From: Haloferula sp. BvORR071
GTDB lineage: Bacteria; Verrucomicrobiota; Verrucomicrobiia; Verrucomicrobiales; Akkermansiaceae
Assembly: GCF_000739615.1 (NCBI RefSeq)
Contig: NZ_BATP01000002.1
Span: 30,387 to 94,386, forward strand
DNA: 64,000 nt
Direction of reading: 5' to 3'
The translations under genes were made by a program, and so were the position numbers. Positions 33,240 to 41,967 of the stretch are shown piece after piece. Position 1 is the stretch's first letter. The number at the start of each line of letters is the position of its first letter. The notes beneath the pieces are model-generated. The model saw only the letters and a program-made list of their open reading frames with translations, had not been told where the DNA came from and ran no database searches.

Positions 33240-35804
33240 TCAATTCGGATGTTCAGGGAGGCGGCAGAGCATTACCACACAGGTTCCGTGGCCCTTTGAC
33301 GAGTCCAAGGCGTAGCTGCCGCCAATTTCCCGGATGCGTGCGGCCGTATTGTCGAGGCCGTGGCCGTGCGGCTGGGCGGCGGGGTTGAAGCCCTTGCCGG
33401 TATCGCGCACGGTGATGGCGAGTGTCTCGTCCTCGAGTGCCACGGAGAGGAAGACCTCGCAGGGCCCCGCGTGCTGCAATACGTTGTGCAGGCTTTCCTT
33501 CACGGCCAAGGCCACATGGTGGCGATAGTCGGAGCCCAAGGGGCGCGCGGGTAAGATGGCCGGGATATCGAGTCGGCAGCGCACCGGCGTATCGCGGAAC
33601 ATTTCCTCGGCCATCCGCGTGAGGTGCGAGGCGAGGTGATCAAGGGTGTCGTGGGCGGGATCGACCGCCCAGACGAGGTCATCCATCGCTTCCACCAGTT
33701 CGCGGGCGGAGTCGGTCATCTTGTCGAGATGGCGGCGGGCCTTGGCGGGATCTGCCTCCATGTCGCGGCGGGCCAGCGCCGCGGTCATGTTGAGCACGGT
33801 CACGCGGGTTCCAAGGTCGTCGTGCATATCGCGCGCGATGCGGCTGCGGTCCTGTTCAAGGGCATTCTGGAAACGCAGGCGCTCAAGGCGGCGCTTGGAA
33901 CGCCGCCGCAGATGACCGAAGGCGGCACCAGCGACCAAGGCGATCGATCCTGCCGTCACCAGTGGGCCGAACCAAACGCGCTGCCAGAAGGGCGGATCAA
34001 TGATGACCGGCAGCGAGATCATTTTACCGGCCAGTTGCTTGTCACCCGCCAAGCCGATCACGCGGAAGGTATATCGTCCCGGCGGAACGTTGATGTAGCT
34101 GGCGCGGTTCTGCGCGCCGCCGATCACGTTGTAGGCTTCCCACCAGGAGAGAATCATCGTGCGGCCTTCGCCAGCCGGGCTGGTCCAAGGCTGGACGGAG
34201 ATCCATTCGCCTTGCTTTTGCTGGTCGCCATCCACCAGTCCCAGCGTGGTGCCGGCGCTGCCGGTCACAAGTTGGGCGATTGCCGGATCGCTGATTGCCG
34301 GATCGCCGGTGCCGCGCTGCCAGCCATCCGGAAGATCCGCTGGCGAGGGGGTCTTGCCGCCGAAGTCGAACTGGCCACCGGGCCAAGGTGAACTCTTGCC
34401 GGAGCCGGGCTCCAACAAGGCGATGTCATCCACCATCATCAGGCCGGTGGTATCGGGGGAGCCAGAGCCCAGCGTGATCCTCAGCGCCGCGGTCTGCGGC
34501 GGGAAATAGACCGGCTCGGTACGATGCGTGAGCTTTGAGTCGCCCATCGTGGTTTCCCATCCGGGACTCCGGCCCATGGCCGGGAAACTCGATTGCGAGA
34601 TCACATGATTGCCGGAGTCCAGTGCTTGGCAGACCAGACTCATGCCGAGCTCCGTTTCTTGCCAGCGCTCGTCGATGCCTTCGAGTTGGCAGCGCAACTC
34701 CACGTCGGAAGTGAAGCGTCCGGGATCGAAGCCGAAGGCAAAATCGAGGCGATGCAATCCGGAACCCAGCCGCAGGGCTTCACCGGGGACTTTTGGCAAG
34801 GCCGCCGGTGAGGCATCGACCAGCACACTGGAGAGCTTCAGGTCCATGGGCCCCTGTTCCTTGGCATCCACCGGCTTGGTGGAAGGATCAGAAGCGATGC
34901 GCTGGGCAGGGGGGACAAAGAAGAAGTCGTGAGGGTTGCGTGCCACGCCGCTGATGCGGACTTCGTCAATCAAGCCGGGGAAGGGTTCAGCCTCGCCATT
35001 GCCTTCGAAAGAGCGGGCCTCGTTGCCGATTGCGAGGTCGCCGCTCTTGCCATTCAGGTCTCCCGAGAGGCTGCCGCGTCCGATCAGGTTGGCTTCTACC
35101 GGATGGGTGCCGTCGAGCCGGGTCCAGTAGAGCTTCATATTGTTGGCCACGCCAGCGTTGCCGTCGTAGGTGACGGCAATGTGGTACCATGCTCCGGCCT
35201 GGAGCGCGTTCGGGCCGCTGCCGGGGATCGAGGCCAGGGCTCCGCCGCTAGCACCGGAGTCCGGCAGGGCGATGAAAGCGAGGAAGCTCTGCTTCTCGAT
35301 CCGGAAGTTGAACATGCGGTCATTCGCATCTCCGTCGAGCGAGAGCAGGCCCAGAGCAACGACCGGTGCGTCCTTGGGCCACATGTCGGGCCGCACGATC
35401 ATCTCATAGGTGAAGGCCCCATTGGGTCCTGCGTAGCGGAAGTTGGCCGGAACATTGTCCTGCTTGCCATTGGCCAGTTCCCGCGCGGCCGCGAGGATCG
35501 CTCCATGGAAGTCGGAGGCCCCGGGGGTGCCGCCCGCGTTGCCTAGGAACGAGACTGCCGAGGCGAAGCCGGGCAATGAAGGCAGCCCCGCTTTGGCATT
35601 GTTCAACAAGCCCTCCAGAGGCAAGGGATTGTCAGGGGCGCTATCCGCAAAAGGGGCCGAATCCTCATCAAGGTGCCAAAGATGCAGTGTCTGCGGATCG
35701 GATAGATAGGCGGCGAAATCTTCCGCAGATGCTCTTTCCGGGATGCTGAGGAAGATCCACGCCAGCCCGCACCGGAGGAGGATGAAAGGCGCGGGGCGGG
35801 GCAT
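33240..35804 (-). CDS. LamG/Y_Y_Y-domain sensor histidine kinase (HisKA_3)
   Basis: 854 residues. A signal peptide is followed by a LamG/concanavalin-like domain (about 30-300, FTYEMIVRPDMWP, ALQAGAWYHIAVTYDG) that probably binds carbohydrate outside the cytoplasm. A second beta-rich region (about 320-560) and a Y_Y_Y-like segment (PPGRYTFRVIGLAG ... IDPPFWQRVWF, about 570-625) come next, then one membrane helix (about 628-648). The kinase core is of the NarX/DegS type: HisKA_3 box RSRIARDMHDDLGTRV (phospho-His near 665) and a HATPase ending in GHGLDNTAARIREIGG and GTCVVMLCRLP. The layout resembles the periplasmic part of hybrid two-component systems of polysaccharide users, but the regulator is a separate protein. 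Confidence 0.92.
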   Translation of the reverse strand: MPRPAPFILLRCGLAWIFLSIPERASAEDFAAYLSDPQTLHLWHLDEDSAPFADSAPDNPLPLEGLLNNAKAGLPSLPGFASAVSFLGNAGGTPGASDFHGAILAAARELANGKQDNVPANFRYAGPNGAFTYEMIVRPDMWPKDAPVVALGLLSLDGDANDRMFNFRIEKQSFLAFIALPDSGASGGALASIPGSGPNALQAGAWYHIAVTYDGNAGVANNMKLYWTRLDGTHPVEANLIGRGSLSGDLNGKSGDLAIGNEARSFEGNGEAEPFPGLIDEVRISGVARNPHDFFFVPPAQRIASDPSTKPVDAKEQGPMDLKLSSVLVDASPAALPKVPGEALRLGSGLHRLDFAFGFDPGRFTSDVELRCQLEGIDERWQETELGMSLVCQALDSGNHVISQSSFPAMGRSPGWETTMGDSKLTHRTEPVYFPPQTAALRITLGSGSPDTTGLMMVDDIALLEPGSGKSSPWPGGQFDFGGKTPSPADLPDGWQRGTGDPAISDPAIAQLVTGSAGTTLGLVDGDQQKQGEWISVQPWTSPAGEGRTMILSWWEAYNVIGGAQNRASYINVPPGRYTFRVIGLAGDKQLAGKMISLPVIIDPPFWQRVWFGPLVTAGSIALVAGAAFGHLRRRSKRRLERLRFQNALEQDRSRIARDMHDDLGTRVTVLNMTAALARRDMEADPAKARRHLDKMTDSARELVEAMDDLVWAVDPAHDTLDHLASHLTRMAEEMFRDTPVRCRLDIPAILPARPLGSDYRHHVALAVKESLHNVLQHAGPCEVFLSVALEDETLAITVRDTGKGFNPAAQPHGHGLDNTAARIREIGGSYALDSSKGHGTCVVMLCRLPEHPN

Positions 35805-35821
35805 GAGGGATTGCTAGCAAG

Positions 35822-35851
35822 AAACCGGCATCCTTGCGAGGTGCCGGTTTT
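35822..35851 (-). terminator. hairpin between GH78 and sensor kinase genes
   Basis: AAACCGGCA (35822-35830) pairs with TGCCGGTTT (35842-35850) around an 11-nt loop. In the minus direction the stem is followed by CTTGC, in the plus direction by T, so the U-tract is weak. It probably ends or attenuates the GH78 transcript before the kinase gene. Confidence 0.55.
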
Positions 35852-35902
35852 GGAAAAGTTCGTGCAGTGGAGTTGCGTGGCGGCGGGGCTGCTCGCCAAG
35901 GC

Positions 35903-37672
35903 TCACTGCTGCATCCGGATCGTCCAGTTGCCCGGCCGCAAGCCGAGCACCTTGTGTCCCTTTTCCTCGCGCAGAGGCACCGCCTCGCCGGTGCCTCCCT
36001 CAGTCATGGCAGCGCCGGGGAAGGGGACATGGAACTCGGCGGCGCTACCGGTCGGAACCGTCACCTTCGCGAGCCAAGTGTTCGCATCCTTGCCCTCAAT
36101 CTCGAGGTTCACCGAACCCTTTGGGGTGGGAAACTTGATCTTCGCGTGCCCCAGGGAGGCGGTCTGCGGCTTCACCCGGAAGCGTTTGAAGCCGGGTTCC
36201 AGAGGCTCGATTCCCATCAGGCGTCTCGCAATGATATTGGTCGGCGCGGTGCCCCAGGCGTGGTTCCAGTCCAGATTCGGCTTCAGTGCCGGGTCCCATG
36301 CCTCGAGAGTGATGGTTGAACCGACCTTCTCCGACATGTTCAACCAGGACTTCTGGCTGTGAGAGGCCAGCAAGGACAGGGCCTGCTCTGCTTCCCCGGC
36401 GTCGTAGAGCGCGTCTAACAGGAACTGCGCCCCGTAGACACTGCAGGACATCCCGCGGCCCTTGATGAAAGCCGCGACCCGGGACGTCCGCTCTTCCGGC
36501 ACCAGCCCCAGCGCCAGCGCGAAGAAGCTGGCATGCGCCGAGGCATGGCTCGATGCCTTGCCGCTCTCCGGGTCCAGGCCATCGAGGTAGCACCCGCGCG
36601 CCTCATCCCAGAGGCTGGTGTTCACGGTCGCGCGGGTCTGCTCCGCCAGTTGGGCGAACTCCTTCGCATCGCTGGCCTTCCCGACCTGCGTGGCAATCTT
36701 CTCCAACAGCACCAAGGCCCGGTAGTGGTAAGCGGTTACCACTGTCTTCACCACCGGCTTCATGTCGTAACCATCGCGCTCACCGGCAGGCCAGTCGATG
36801 ATGTCCTTGATCTCTCCATCGTTCCAGCCTTGGAAAAGTCCATCCTTGGTGCGGCGCTCCGTCATCGCCCGGCCCTTCAAGTCATTGTAGTGCTTCTTCA
36901 GCGAGGCATCGTCGCCGGACCACAGGAAGTCGTGCCAGCCGAGGATCACCGACTGCAGTCGCCACTCCGTCGGCCAAGTCGGCGTCTCTAACAAATACTC
37001 GTGGGTCAGCCGCGCGGTGTCGTAGTGCGCGTCCAGGCAGTAGTGGGAAAGCTGATTGATCAGCACGTCTGCTTCATAAGGTTTCCGCTCTCGGTCACCA
37101 TCGACATAGAGCCCCAGGAAGCTGGTCGCCTTGATGCTGTGCTTGCAGAGCTTCCACACCGCATTCAGTTCCGGGCTGGAAGAATCGAAGTCGGAGGCCG
37201 CCTCGTTGAAAGCCACGCTCCACGAGATCCTGCGGATCTGATCCGCCGTGAAACTCGAAGGAGCACCCTCGATCTCGACATAACGGAATGGCATCACTTC
37301 AGGCGAGCCCTTGGGGAGATCCAGGAATCCGGACTTCATCCAATCGGGCGGCTGCCAGCTCAGCTTCGGGCTGGCTTCCTTTCGCGCCGTGAGTTCGAGT
37401 TCGTGCTTCTGGTAGCGGACAGTGCCGCCGGGTTTGCGATTGATCACGCCCGGTGCTGAGAGGGCTTCGCCCATGTGAAGAGTCACCTTGGCATTGGCAT
37501 CCGCAGTGATGGCCACATTGCCGAAGGCCGCCTTGCCGAAATCCACGAACCAATGTCCTTCGCCCTTCTTCTCACAGGAGACCGGGGCCTCCGCCGCGGA
37601 AATCACCGGACTGCGCTCTGCGGCCGAGAGATGACACAGGGGAAGCAGGAGACAAATAAGCAGCAAACGCAT
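35903..37672 (-). CDS. alpha-L-rhamnosidase (GH78-like)
   Basis: 589 residues from ATG 37672; a GTG six codons earlier is less likely. A signal peptide (RLLLICLLLPLCHLSAA) is followed by a small beta-sandwich domain (about 25-165) and an (alpha/alpha)6 barrel (about 170-520). The barrel has GLYVDGDRERKPYEADVL, the GH78-type acidic active-site segment, then DAHYDTARLTHEYLLETPTWPTEW and GVNSSLW-like helices. A C-terminal beta domain (about 520-589) closes it. It probably releases terminal L-rhamnose from plant or algal glycans in the periplasm. It lies directly upstream of the sensor kinase/regulator pair on the same strand, and rhamnose mutarotase is encoded at 13008-13322. Confidence 0.88.
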   Translation of the reverse strand: MRLLLICLLLPLCHLSAAERSPVISAAEAPVSCEKKGEGHWFVDFGKAAFGNVAITADANAKVTLHMGEALSAPGVINRKPGGTVRYQKHELELTARKEASPKLSWQPPDWMKSGFLDLPKGSPEVMPFRYVEIEGAPSSFTADQIRRISWSVAFNEAASDFDSSSPELNAVWKLCKHSIKATSFLGLYVDGDRERKPYEADVLINQLSHYCLDAHYDTARLTHEYLLETPTWPTEWRLQSVILGWHDFLWSGDDASLKKHYNDLKGRAMTERRTKDGLFQGWNDGEIKDIIDWPAGERDGYDMKPVVKTVVTAYHYRALVLLEKIATQVGKASDAKEFAQLAEQTRATVNTSLWDEARGCYLDGLDPESGKASSHASAHASFFALALGLVPEERTSRVAAFIKGRGMSCSVYGAQFLLDALYDAGEAEQALSLLASHSQKSWLNMSEKVGSTITLEAWDPALKPNLDWNHAWGTAPTNIIARRLMGIEPLEPGFKRFRVKPQTASLGHAKIKFPTPKGSVNLEIEGKDANTWLAKVTVPTGSAAEFHVPFPGAAMTEGGTGEAVPLREEKGHKVLGLRPGNWTIRMQQ

Positions 37673-37873
37673 GGATGGAACCGGGTTCACCGGTCAAGCA
37701 GTGCCAATCGGGCGACCAAGGCAAGGTCGCGCACGATTCACCCCCCGAAAAGGGGGCACGCCAATCCTTTGCACGAACTGGCATTTAAGACTTCCGCTCG
37801 CTGCCAATTCACGTCTAAATCCGCCGCCCCGGCGCCCGGCAGCGATGCCTCGCCGAATCCATCCAAGGTTGTT

Positions 37874-37946
37874 GCCGGTTTAGCTCAGTTGGTAGAGCAG
37901 TTCATTTGTAATGATCAGGTCGTCGGTTCGAGTCCGACAACCGGCT
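37874..37946 (+). tRNA. tRNA-Thr (anticodon TGT)
   Basis: Cloverleaf by eye: acceptor GCCGGTT/AACCGGC (7 bp), D-arm GCTCAGTTGGTAGAGC, anticodon arm with loop TTTGTAA (anticodon TGT, reads ACA), T-arm GTCGG-TTCGAGT-CCGAC. CCA is encoded at 37947-37949. The anticodon stem has one T-T mismatch. The length of 73 nt is normal. Confidence 0.96.
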
Positions 37947-37974
37947 CCATGGAGGGCTCCCCTTTAAACGGGAA

Positions 37975-37995
37975 CGGGCCGCGAAGTGCGGCCCG
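37975..37995 (+). terminator. hairpin downstream of tRNA-Thr
   Basis: A perfect 8-bp stem CGGGCCGC/GCGGCCCG with loop GAAGT, 26 bp after the CCA end. It has no clear U-run, so it may be a processing or Rho-linked signal. Confidence 0.5.
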
Positions 37996-38080
37996 CTTGG
38001 GATTGCCCCTTATCGGCGGCAGTGCCTGCACCTAGGCGTCACGATCGATCGTCATGACGCCCGGGCCGGCAGGTGAGTTT

Positions 38081-38617
38081 TTACTTCGCCCCTTGTTCGA
38101 TCCACGCGCGAAGGATCCCGACTTGATCGTTCGTCAGCGGCTTGGCGCGCGGACCTCCGCGACCCTGCTGACCGCCTTGGTCGCCACCGCCGCCGGGACC
38201 GCCCGGGCCTCCGGGGCCGCCGCCGCGACCACCTTTCTTCGGCGGCATTGCGATGTCATCGTTCACTTGCGCTGCGGCGAAGAGAATCGAGCTCTTGGCT
38301 GCCTCACCGGGCACCACGGCCTTGCCGTGTTCGCCGCCCTTGAGCGCGGCTTCCAGACTGTCGAGCCGAAGGTCGCCCTTCTGCTTCTTTTCGCCGTGGC
38401 AGTTTACGCAGGACTCCTTCAGCAGCGGCTGGATATCCTTCTCGAAGGTGAGGCCTTCCTTTTTGGCCGCTGCCGGCAGTTTGGTGGCGTCCAGCTTGCT
38501 GACGTCCCACTCTTTGTCCTTGTCCTTGCCGCCCTTCGCCTCTTGGGCATGGGCCAAGGTCAGGGAAAGGGGAATGACAGCGAGCAGACCTAACAAGCGA
38601 GTGGCGGCGGGAGACAT
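38081..38617 (-). CDS. Planctomycete-type cytochrome c domain protein
   Basis: 178 residues. A signal peptide (LGLLAVIPLSLTLAHA) and a Lys/Asp-rich linker are followed by a PSCyt1-like domain (about 55-130 and 160-178). It has one haem-c motif CVNCH, then KGDLRLDSLEAALKGG, the typical post-haem segment, and AMPPK, carrying the probable axial Met. A Gly/Pro-rich low-complexity insert (about 128-155, GGPGGPGGPGGGGDQGG) splits the domain before the terminal ILRAWIEQGAK. It is probably a periplasmic single-haem electron carrier or a domain remnant of larger PSCyt proteins, which are characteristic of Planctomycetes and Verrucomicrobia. Confidence 0.9.
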   Translation of the reverse strand: MSPAATRLLGLLAVIPLSLTLAHAQEAKGGKDKDKEWDVSKLDATKLPAAAKKEGLTFEKDIQPLLKESCVNCHGEKKQKGDLRLDSLEAALKGGEHGKAVVPGEAAKSSILFAAAQVNDDIAMPPKKGGRGGGPGGPGGPGGGGDQGGQQGRGGPRAKPLTNDQVGILRAWIEQGAK

Positions 38618-39232
38618 GGTAGTCGTGGTGGTGAGGTATCGGTTTTATTTTTTGCCGGAGATTCCGGCCTCGAACTTAAATTCCTTAGCGCGAGGAAGGT
38701 TGCGGCGGGAAGGAAATTGGGGCGCGATTCCTTTCACTTATTTTTGCGGTGGGGCGATTTTTATAGTGTGGGAGGAAATGAAGTTCGCGGGATTTTTGAT
38801 TAGTTTATTGGGTAGAATGGTAATGATTTTGAGGGTTGATCGAAAAATCTCTTGCTAATCTCCCACTGAAGGTATGAATTCCGCCCGCGGCCAATCCGGC
38901 CGTCCCGTTTACCCGGACCAAGGGCGATGGGAATCAAGGTGACCCCTTTCCAGGGGAGCCAGCAACAGAGTAAGGACGACCGCATCTCGCGGAGTCTGGA
39001 CCCTGACATACCGGCCAGTGCGTGCCGGAGAACCCCGCTGAACCACCGATTCCACGTATGAATCTCCCTCTGAAATCCTCCCGCCTGTCCTTTCGAGGCC
39101 CCGCACGGTTGCTGGCGGGTTGCTGCTGTCGCTGATCGCCCCTCCACCGGTCTATTCCGGTCCTTCGCGCCCATTTGCGGCGTGGGCTCATCGCATGTCG
39201 GCTTCCTCGATTCTTAATCTCTCCAATCTACT
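38618..39232. other. 615-bp intergenic region upstream of the secretion locus
   Basis: The divergent gap between the cytochrome gene and the locus starting at 39233. 38735-38880 is AT-rich and likely holds promoters for both sides. It contains a 26-codon frame (38778-38858, MKFAGFLISLLGRM...) with GGAGGAA two bases from its ATG. 38880-39232 is GC-rich with no convincing gene. A second short frame from ATG 39058 begins like a signal peptide (MNLPLKSSRLSFRGPARLLAG) but stops after 26 codons. No recognised riboswitch fold. Confidence 0.4.
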
Positions 39233-40333
39233 ATGAAATTCGCTTTCCAAGGGTTATTTCGAACCTCTCTTCCGGTCCTCGTGGCCGGGCTCCTGCTGCC
39301 AGTGGCGCAGGCGGACTTGGTCGTCCAGGCGGCGCAAGGCAACGTACTGCTCGCCTTCCGTGATACCACGGCCTCCGGCACTGGCTCTTACCTCGTGAAT
39401 ATCGGGCCGGTGGCCCAGTTTGCGGGTGCTGCCGCGGGCAGCAGCACAGCTGTCGCGACCATCGGTGCGCTTGGTGCCGATCTTGATGAATTTGATTCCA
39501 CCGAAGGCGGTGAGGATGTCATCCCCTGGCATCAACGCAGCAAGGTGGTGTGGTCGGCCTTTTCGCGCAATGCGAGCGACCAGGATGCGATCTACATCTC
39601 CCGTCCGCGGACCTCGATCGCCCAGCAGAGCACGCCTTACGCGGCCCGCAACGGCTTCGCGCACAATACCGCCTTCGCCGAGATCAGTTCGGTGATCGGC
39701 CAAGGTTACAACGTGCTTAGTTCGACGGTGGGCGCTCCGAACTCCGCGGGCAATGCGCGCGGTGGCTTCCAGACCAGCACGGCATCCGACTCTCCGGTCT
39801 ACCGTTTCCAAGTTGCGACCGAAGCCCGCCAGGATTTCGCGACTTGGCCGAACATTGAAAAGGACTTCGGTGCCGGTGCTGCGAATTCCGCACTCGACTT
39901 CTATGTCCACCGCAAGGCCCCCGCGCTCTCCAGCCTGGGAACGGTGGATTACCTCGGCTACTTCTCAATCACGAGTGCTGGGGTGGTGAGCTTCACGCGT
40001 GCTGCCAGCAATCCGAATCTGGATAGCGACGGTGATGGCTTCACCGATGCCGATGAGGTGATCGCCGGAACCGATCCGAACAACGCTTCGTCTTACTTCA
40101 AGATTGCACCTCCGGTGGTCGTGCCGGGGACCTCGCGGACCTTCAACCTGACCACGATCGCGTCGCGCCGCTACGCCATCGAATACAACGCCGATTTGGC
40201 CACGGGGGCTTGGGCGGAAGTCTACGTGCACTCGTCCGGAACCGGTGCGGCTCCGCTGAACTGGGTGGACACGGATCCGGCCCGCAACGCCGCGCCGCGT
40301 GGTTTCTACCGCGCCAAGGTGACCAATCCCTGA
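39233..40333 (+). CDS. secreted protein with DxDxDG repeat and C-terminal module
   Basis: 366 residues. A signal peptide (FQGLFRTSLPVLVAGLLLPVAQA) and a beta-rich domain (about 28-260, LVVQAAQGNVLLAFRD) of the type seen in verrucomicrobial surface proteins. A calcium-type repeat NLDSDGDGFTDADEVIAG follows (about 262-280). The tail (about 300-366) reads RRYAIEYNADLATGAW and closes GFYRAKVTNP, matching the end modules of the two secreted proteins at 19762 and 21233. It starts the same-strand series leading into the two-partner secretion genes, with a 53-bp gap to the next gene. No enzymatic motif seen. Confidence 0.8.
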   Translation: MKFAFQGLFRTSLPVLVAGLLLPVAQADLVVQAAQGNVLLAFRDTTASGTGSYLVNIGPVAQFAGAAAGSSTAVATIGALGADLDEFDSTEGGEDVIPWHQRSKVVWSAFSRNASDQDAIYISRPRTSIAQQSTPYAARNGFAHNTAFAEISSVIGQGYNVLSSTVGAPNSAGNARGGFQTSTASDSPVYRFQVATEARQDFATWPNIEKDFGAGAANSALDFYVHRKAPALSSLGTVDYLGYFSITSAGVVSFTRAASNPNLDSDGDGFTDADEVIAGTDPNNASSYFKIAPPVVVPGTSRTFNLTTIASRRYAIEYNADLATGAWAEVYVHSSGTGAAPLNWVDTDPARNAAPRGFYRAKVTNP

Positions 40334-40386
40334 TCCATCGGACCCGACTCCAATCCATCCATTTTCAATTCAATCTTCCCATTTCC

Positions 40387-41829
40387 ATGAAACTTTCCCC
40401 ATCCGCTCTTATCGGCCTTGTTAGCATTGCCAGCAGCCTTGCTGCCACCGCAGAGACCACCATCTATTTCGCCGCTTCCAATGGCGACCGCAATGCGACC
40501 CAGGTCGCCATATCGCGGGTGCTCACCAACTGGACCTATCGCGGGCTGAGTGGTGCCGCCAGCGGTGCCGGCGGCCCGAGCCAGACTCCTTCCGATACCT
40601 TCCGTACCTCGAACTTCGGCACTTGGAACGGCACTTGGAATAGCCAGAACGTCGTCATCAAGACCAACTTCGCGGGCGCGCTCGCTGGCATTGCTGCCGT
40701 GGCGGACCAGACGCAGAAGTTCCGCTTCGATCCGACCAATGGCACGGGCAGTGGCGCGATCCCCGAGAATCCCCTCGATTCCACCACTCCTGCCAACTAC
40801 GTCGAATCGACGGTGGACTTCGGTCTTTCTACGAACTTCCAGAGCACCTCGCCCTTCAACGGCAGCTACAACGAGCGCACCTACAATCCGGTGAAGCAGA
40901 CCCTGGTGGGCATTTCCCAACTGGGCTTCTACGGCAGCCCGGGGATTCCGATCGACAACATCACCAGCCAGCAAGCCAGGCTGCTCTACGATGCCGGAGC
41001 CGTCCAGCTCTCCCTCTTCACGGGCAATTGGTCGAATGGCGACGAGCACAAGTGGATCTATGCTCTCGGCCGCAATACCGATGCGGGCCAGCGCTTCGCG
41101 GCCCAGCTTGAAATCGGCCGAAGCGGCCTGGGCTACCAGTGGGCCTATCAGGCGAATCCTGCGCCGACGGCTGGTGGCACTGGCAATGCTCCTTTGCTCG
41201 AGAGCCCCGCTGGTTCCGGGACCTGGGTGGCAAACCCGGCCTATGATCCGGCGAAGTCCTATCAGATCGGGACTTCGGTCATCGGTGGCACTGTTGCCGA
41301 TCACCGCCAGTGGAACAACGGCTTGGATGTGAGCTTCTCCGGCATCACCGCATCCGGTGGTCACACCAGCGGTGCCAACCTTGCCATCGCCCTTACCCAG
41401 AAACTCGGGCCGGCCGCCTACCAAAAGGCCGATCCTGCTGCCACGGCCGGTTGGTATGTCGGCTACGTGACCCCGGGGGATGCAAACGCGACGATCCTCG
41501 GCAGCGGCCAAGGGGCTGCCCGTCCCGCGGATAGCAAGGGGGTGGCGTTGAAGTACAACGGCATCGAGAACACACCGGAGAACCTGAAGAGCGGGCGCTA
41601 CACGCTGTGGATCTACAACCGGGTCCTCACCCCGCTCAGTGGCGTGAGCTCCAAGGCCGGTGACCCGAGCCCGACCTACCGCGCCGACTTCGTCACCGCG
41701 CTGGCCAACCGCATCAAGATCGACGTGGCATCCCAGCAAGGCATCGCGCTGGATGACCCTGCCCTGAAGGTTCACCGCACGGAAGACGGTGGCACGGTCC
41801 TGCCCGGACCCTTCCCCGGGGACGAATAA
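40387..41829 (+). CDS. secreted PstS-like substrate-binding-fold protein (tentative)
   Basis: About 480 residues from ATG 40387. A signal peptide (SPSALIGLVSIASSLAATA) precedes a mature part with features of periplasmic phosphate-binding proteins: strand IYFAASNGDR, QTLVGISQLGFYG, then ITSQQARLLYDAGAVQLSLFTGNW and WIYALGRNTDAGQRFAA. In PstS these correspond to LTxxQVxxIFxGxxxNW and the SGT anion-binding loop. The assignment is by pattern only. It lies between the secreted protein at 39233 and the FhaC-like gene, after which a strong RNA hairpin follows. A binding role for phosphate or another ligand is inference. Confidence 0.6.
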   Translation: MKLSPSALIGLVSIASSLAATAETTIYFAASNGDRNATQVAISRVLTNWTYRGLSGAASGAGGPSQTPSDTFRTSNFGTWNGTWNSQNVVIKTNFAGALAGIAAVADQTQKFRFDPTNGTGSGAIPENPLDSTTPANYVESTVDFGLSTNFQSTSPFNGSYNERTYNPVKQTLVGISQLGFYGSPGIPIDNITSQQARLLYDAGAVQLSLFTGNWSNGDEHKWIYALGRNTDAGQRFAAQLEIGRSGLGYQWAYQANPAPTAGGTGNAPLLESPAGSGTWVANPAYDPAKSYQIGTSVIGGTVADHRQWNNGLDVSFSGITASGGHTSGANLAIALTQKLGPAAYQKADPAATAGWYVGYVTPGDANATILGSGQGAARPADSKGVALKYNGIENTPENLKSGRYTLWIYNRVLTPLSGVSSKAGDPSPTYRADFVTALANRIKIDVASQQGIALDDPALKVHRTEDGGTVLPGPFPGDE

Positions 41830-41846
41830 GAACGTTTCCCTTATAC

Positions 41847-41898
41847 GCCCCGGAGAGGGGACCGCGCGAGACTCCCAAGCGCGGACTTTCTCCGGGGC
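41847..41898 (+). promoter_or_regulatory. large two-tier hairpin before the TpsB gene
   Basis: Outer stem GCCCCGGAGA/TCTCCGGGGC (41847-41856 with 41889-41898) and inner stem CCGCGC/GCGCGG (41862-41867 with 41879-41884), separated by a small internal loop, with an 11-nt apical loop. It is not followed by a U-run, so it is likelier a cis-acting RNA structure or processing site than an intrinsic terminator. Confidence 0.6.
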
Positions 41899-41967
41899 CT
41901 TGCCTCAAGAACTCCCGGCCTGCTTCAGGCCACCTGTCCCATCTTACCCGCGAGCAGGAAGTCACCC

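Noticed and set aside
39058..39138. A signal-peptide-like short frame before the secretion locus.
   Set aside because: It stops after 26 codons and continues only if a frameshift is assumed; no conserved domain follows.
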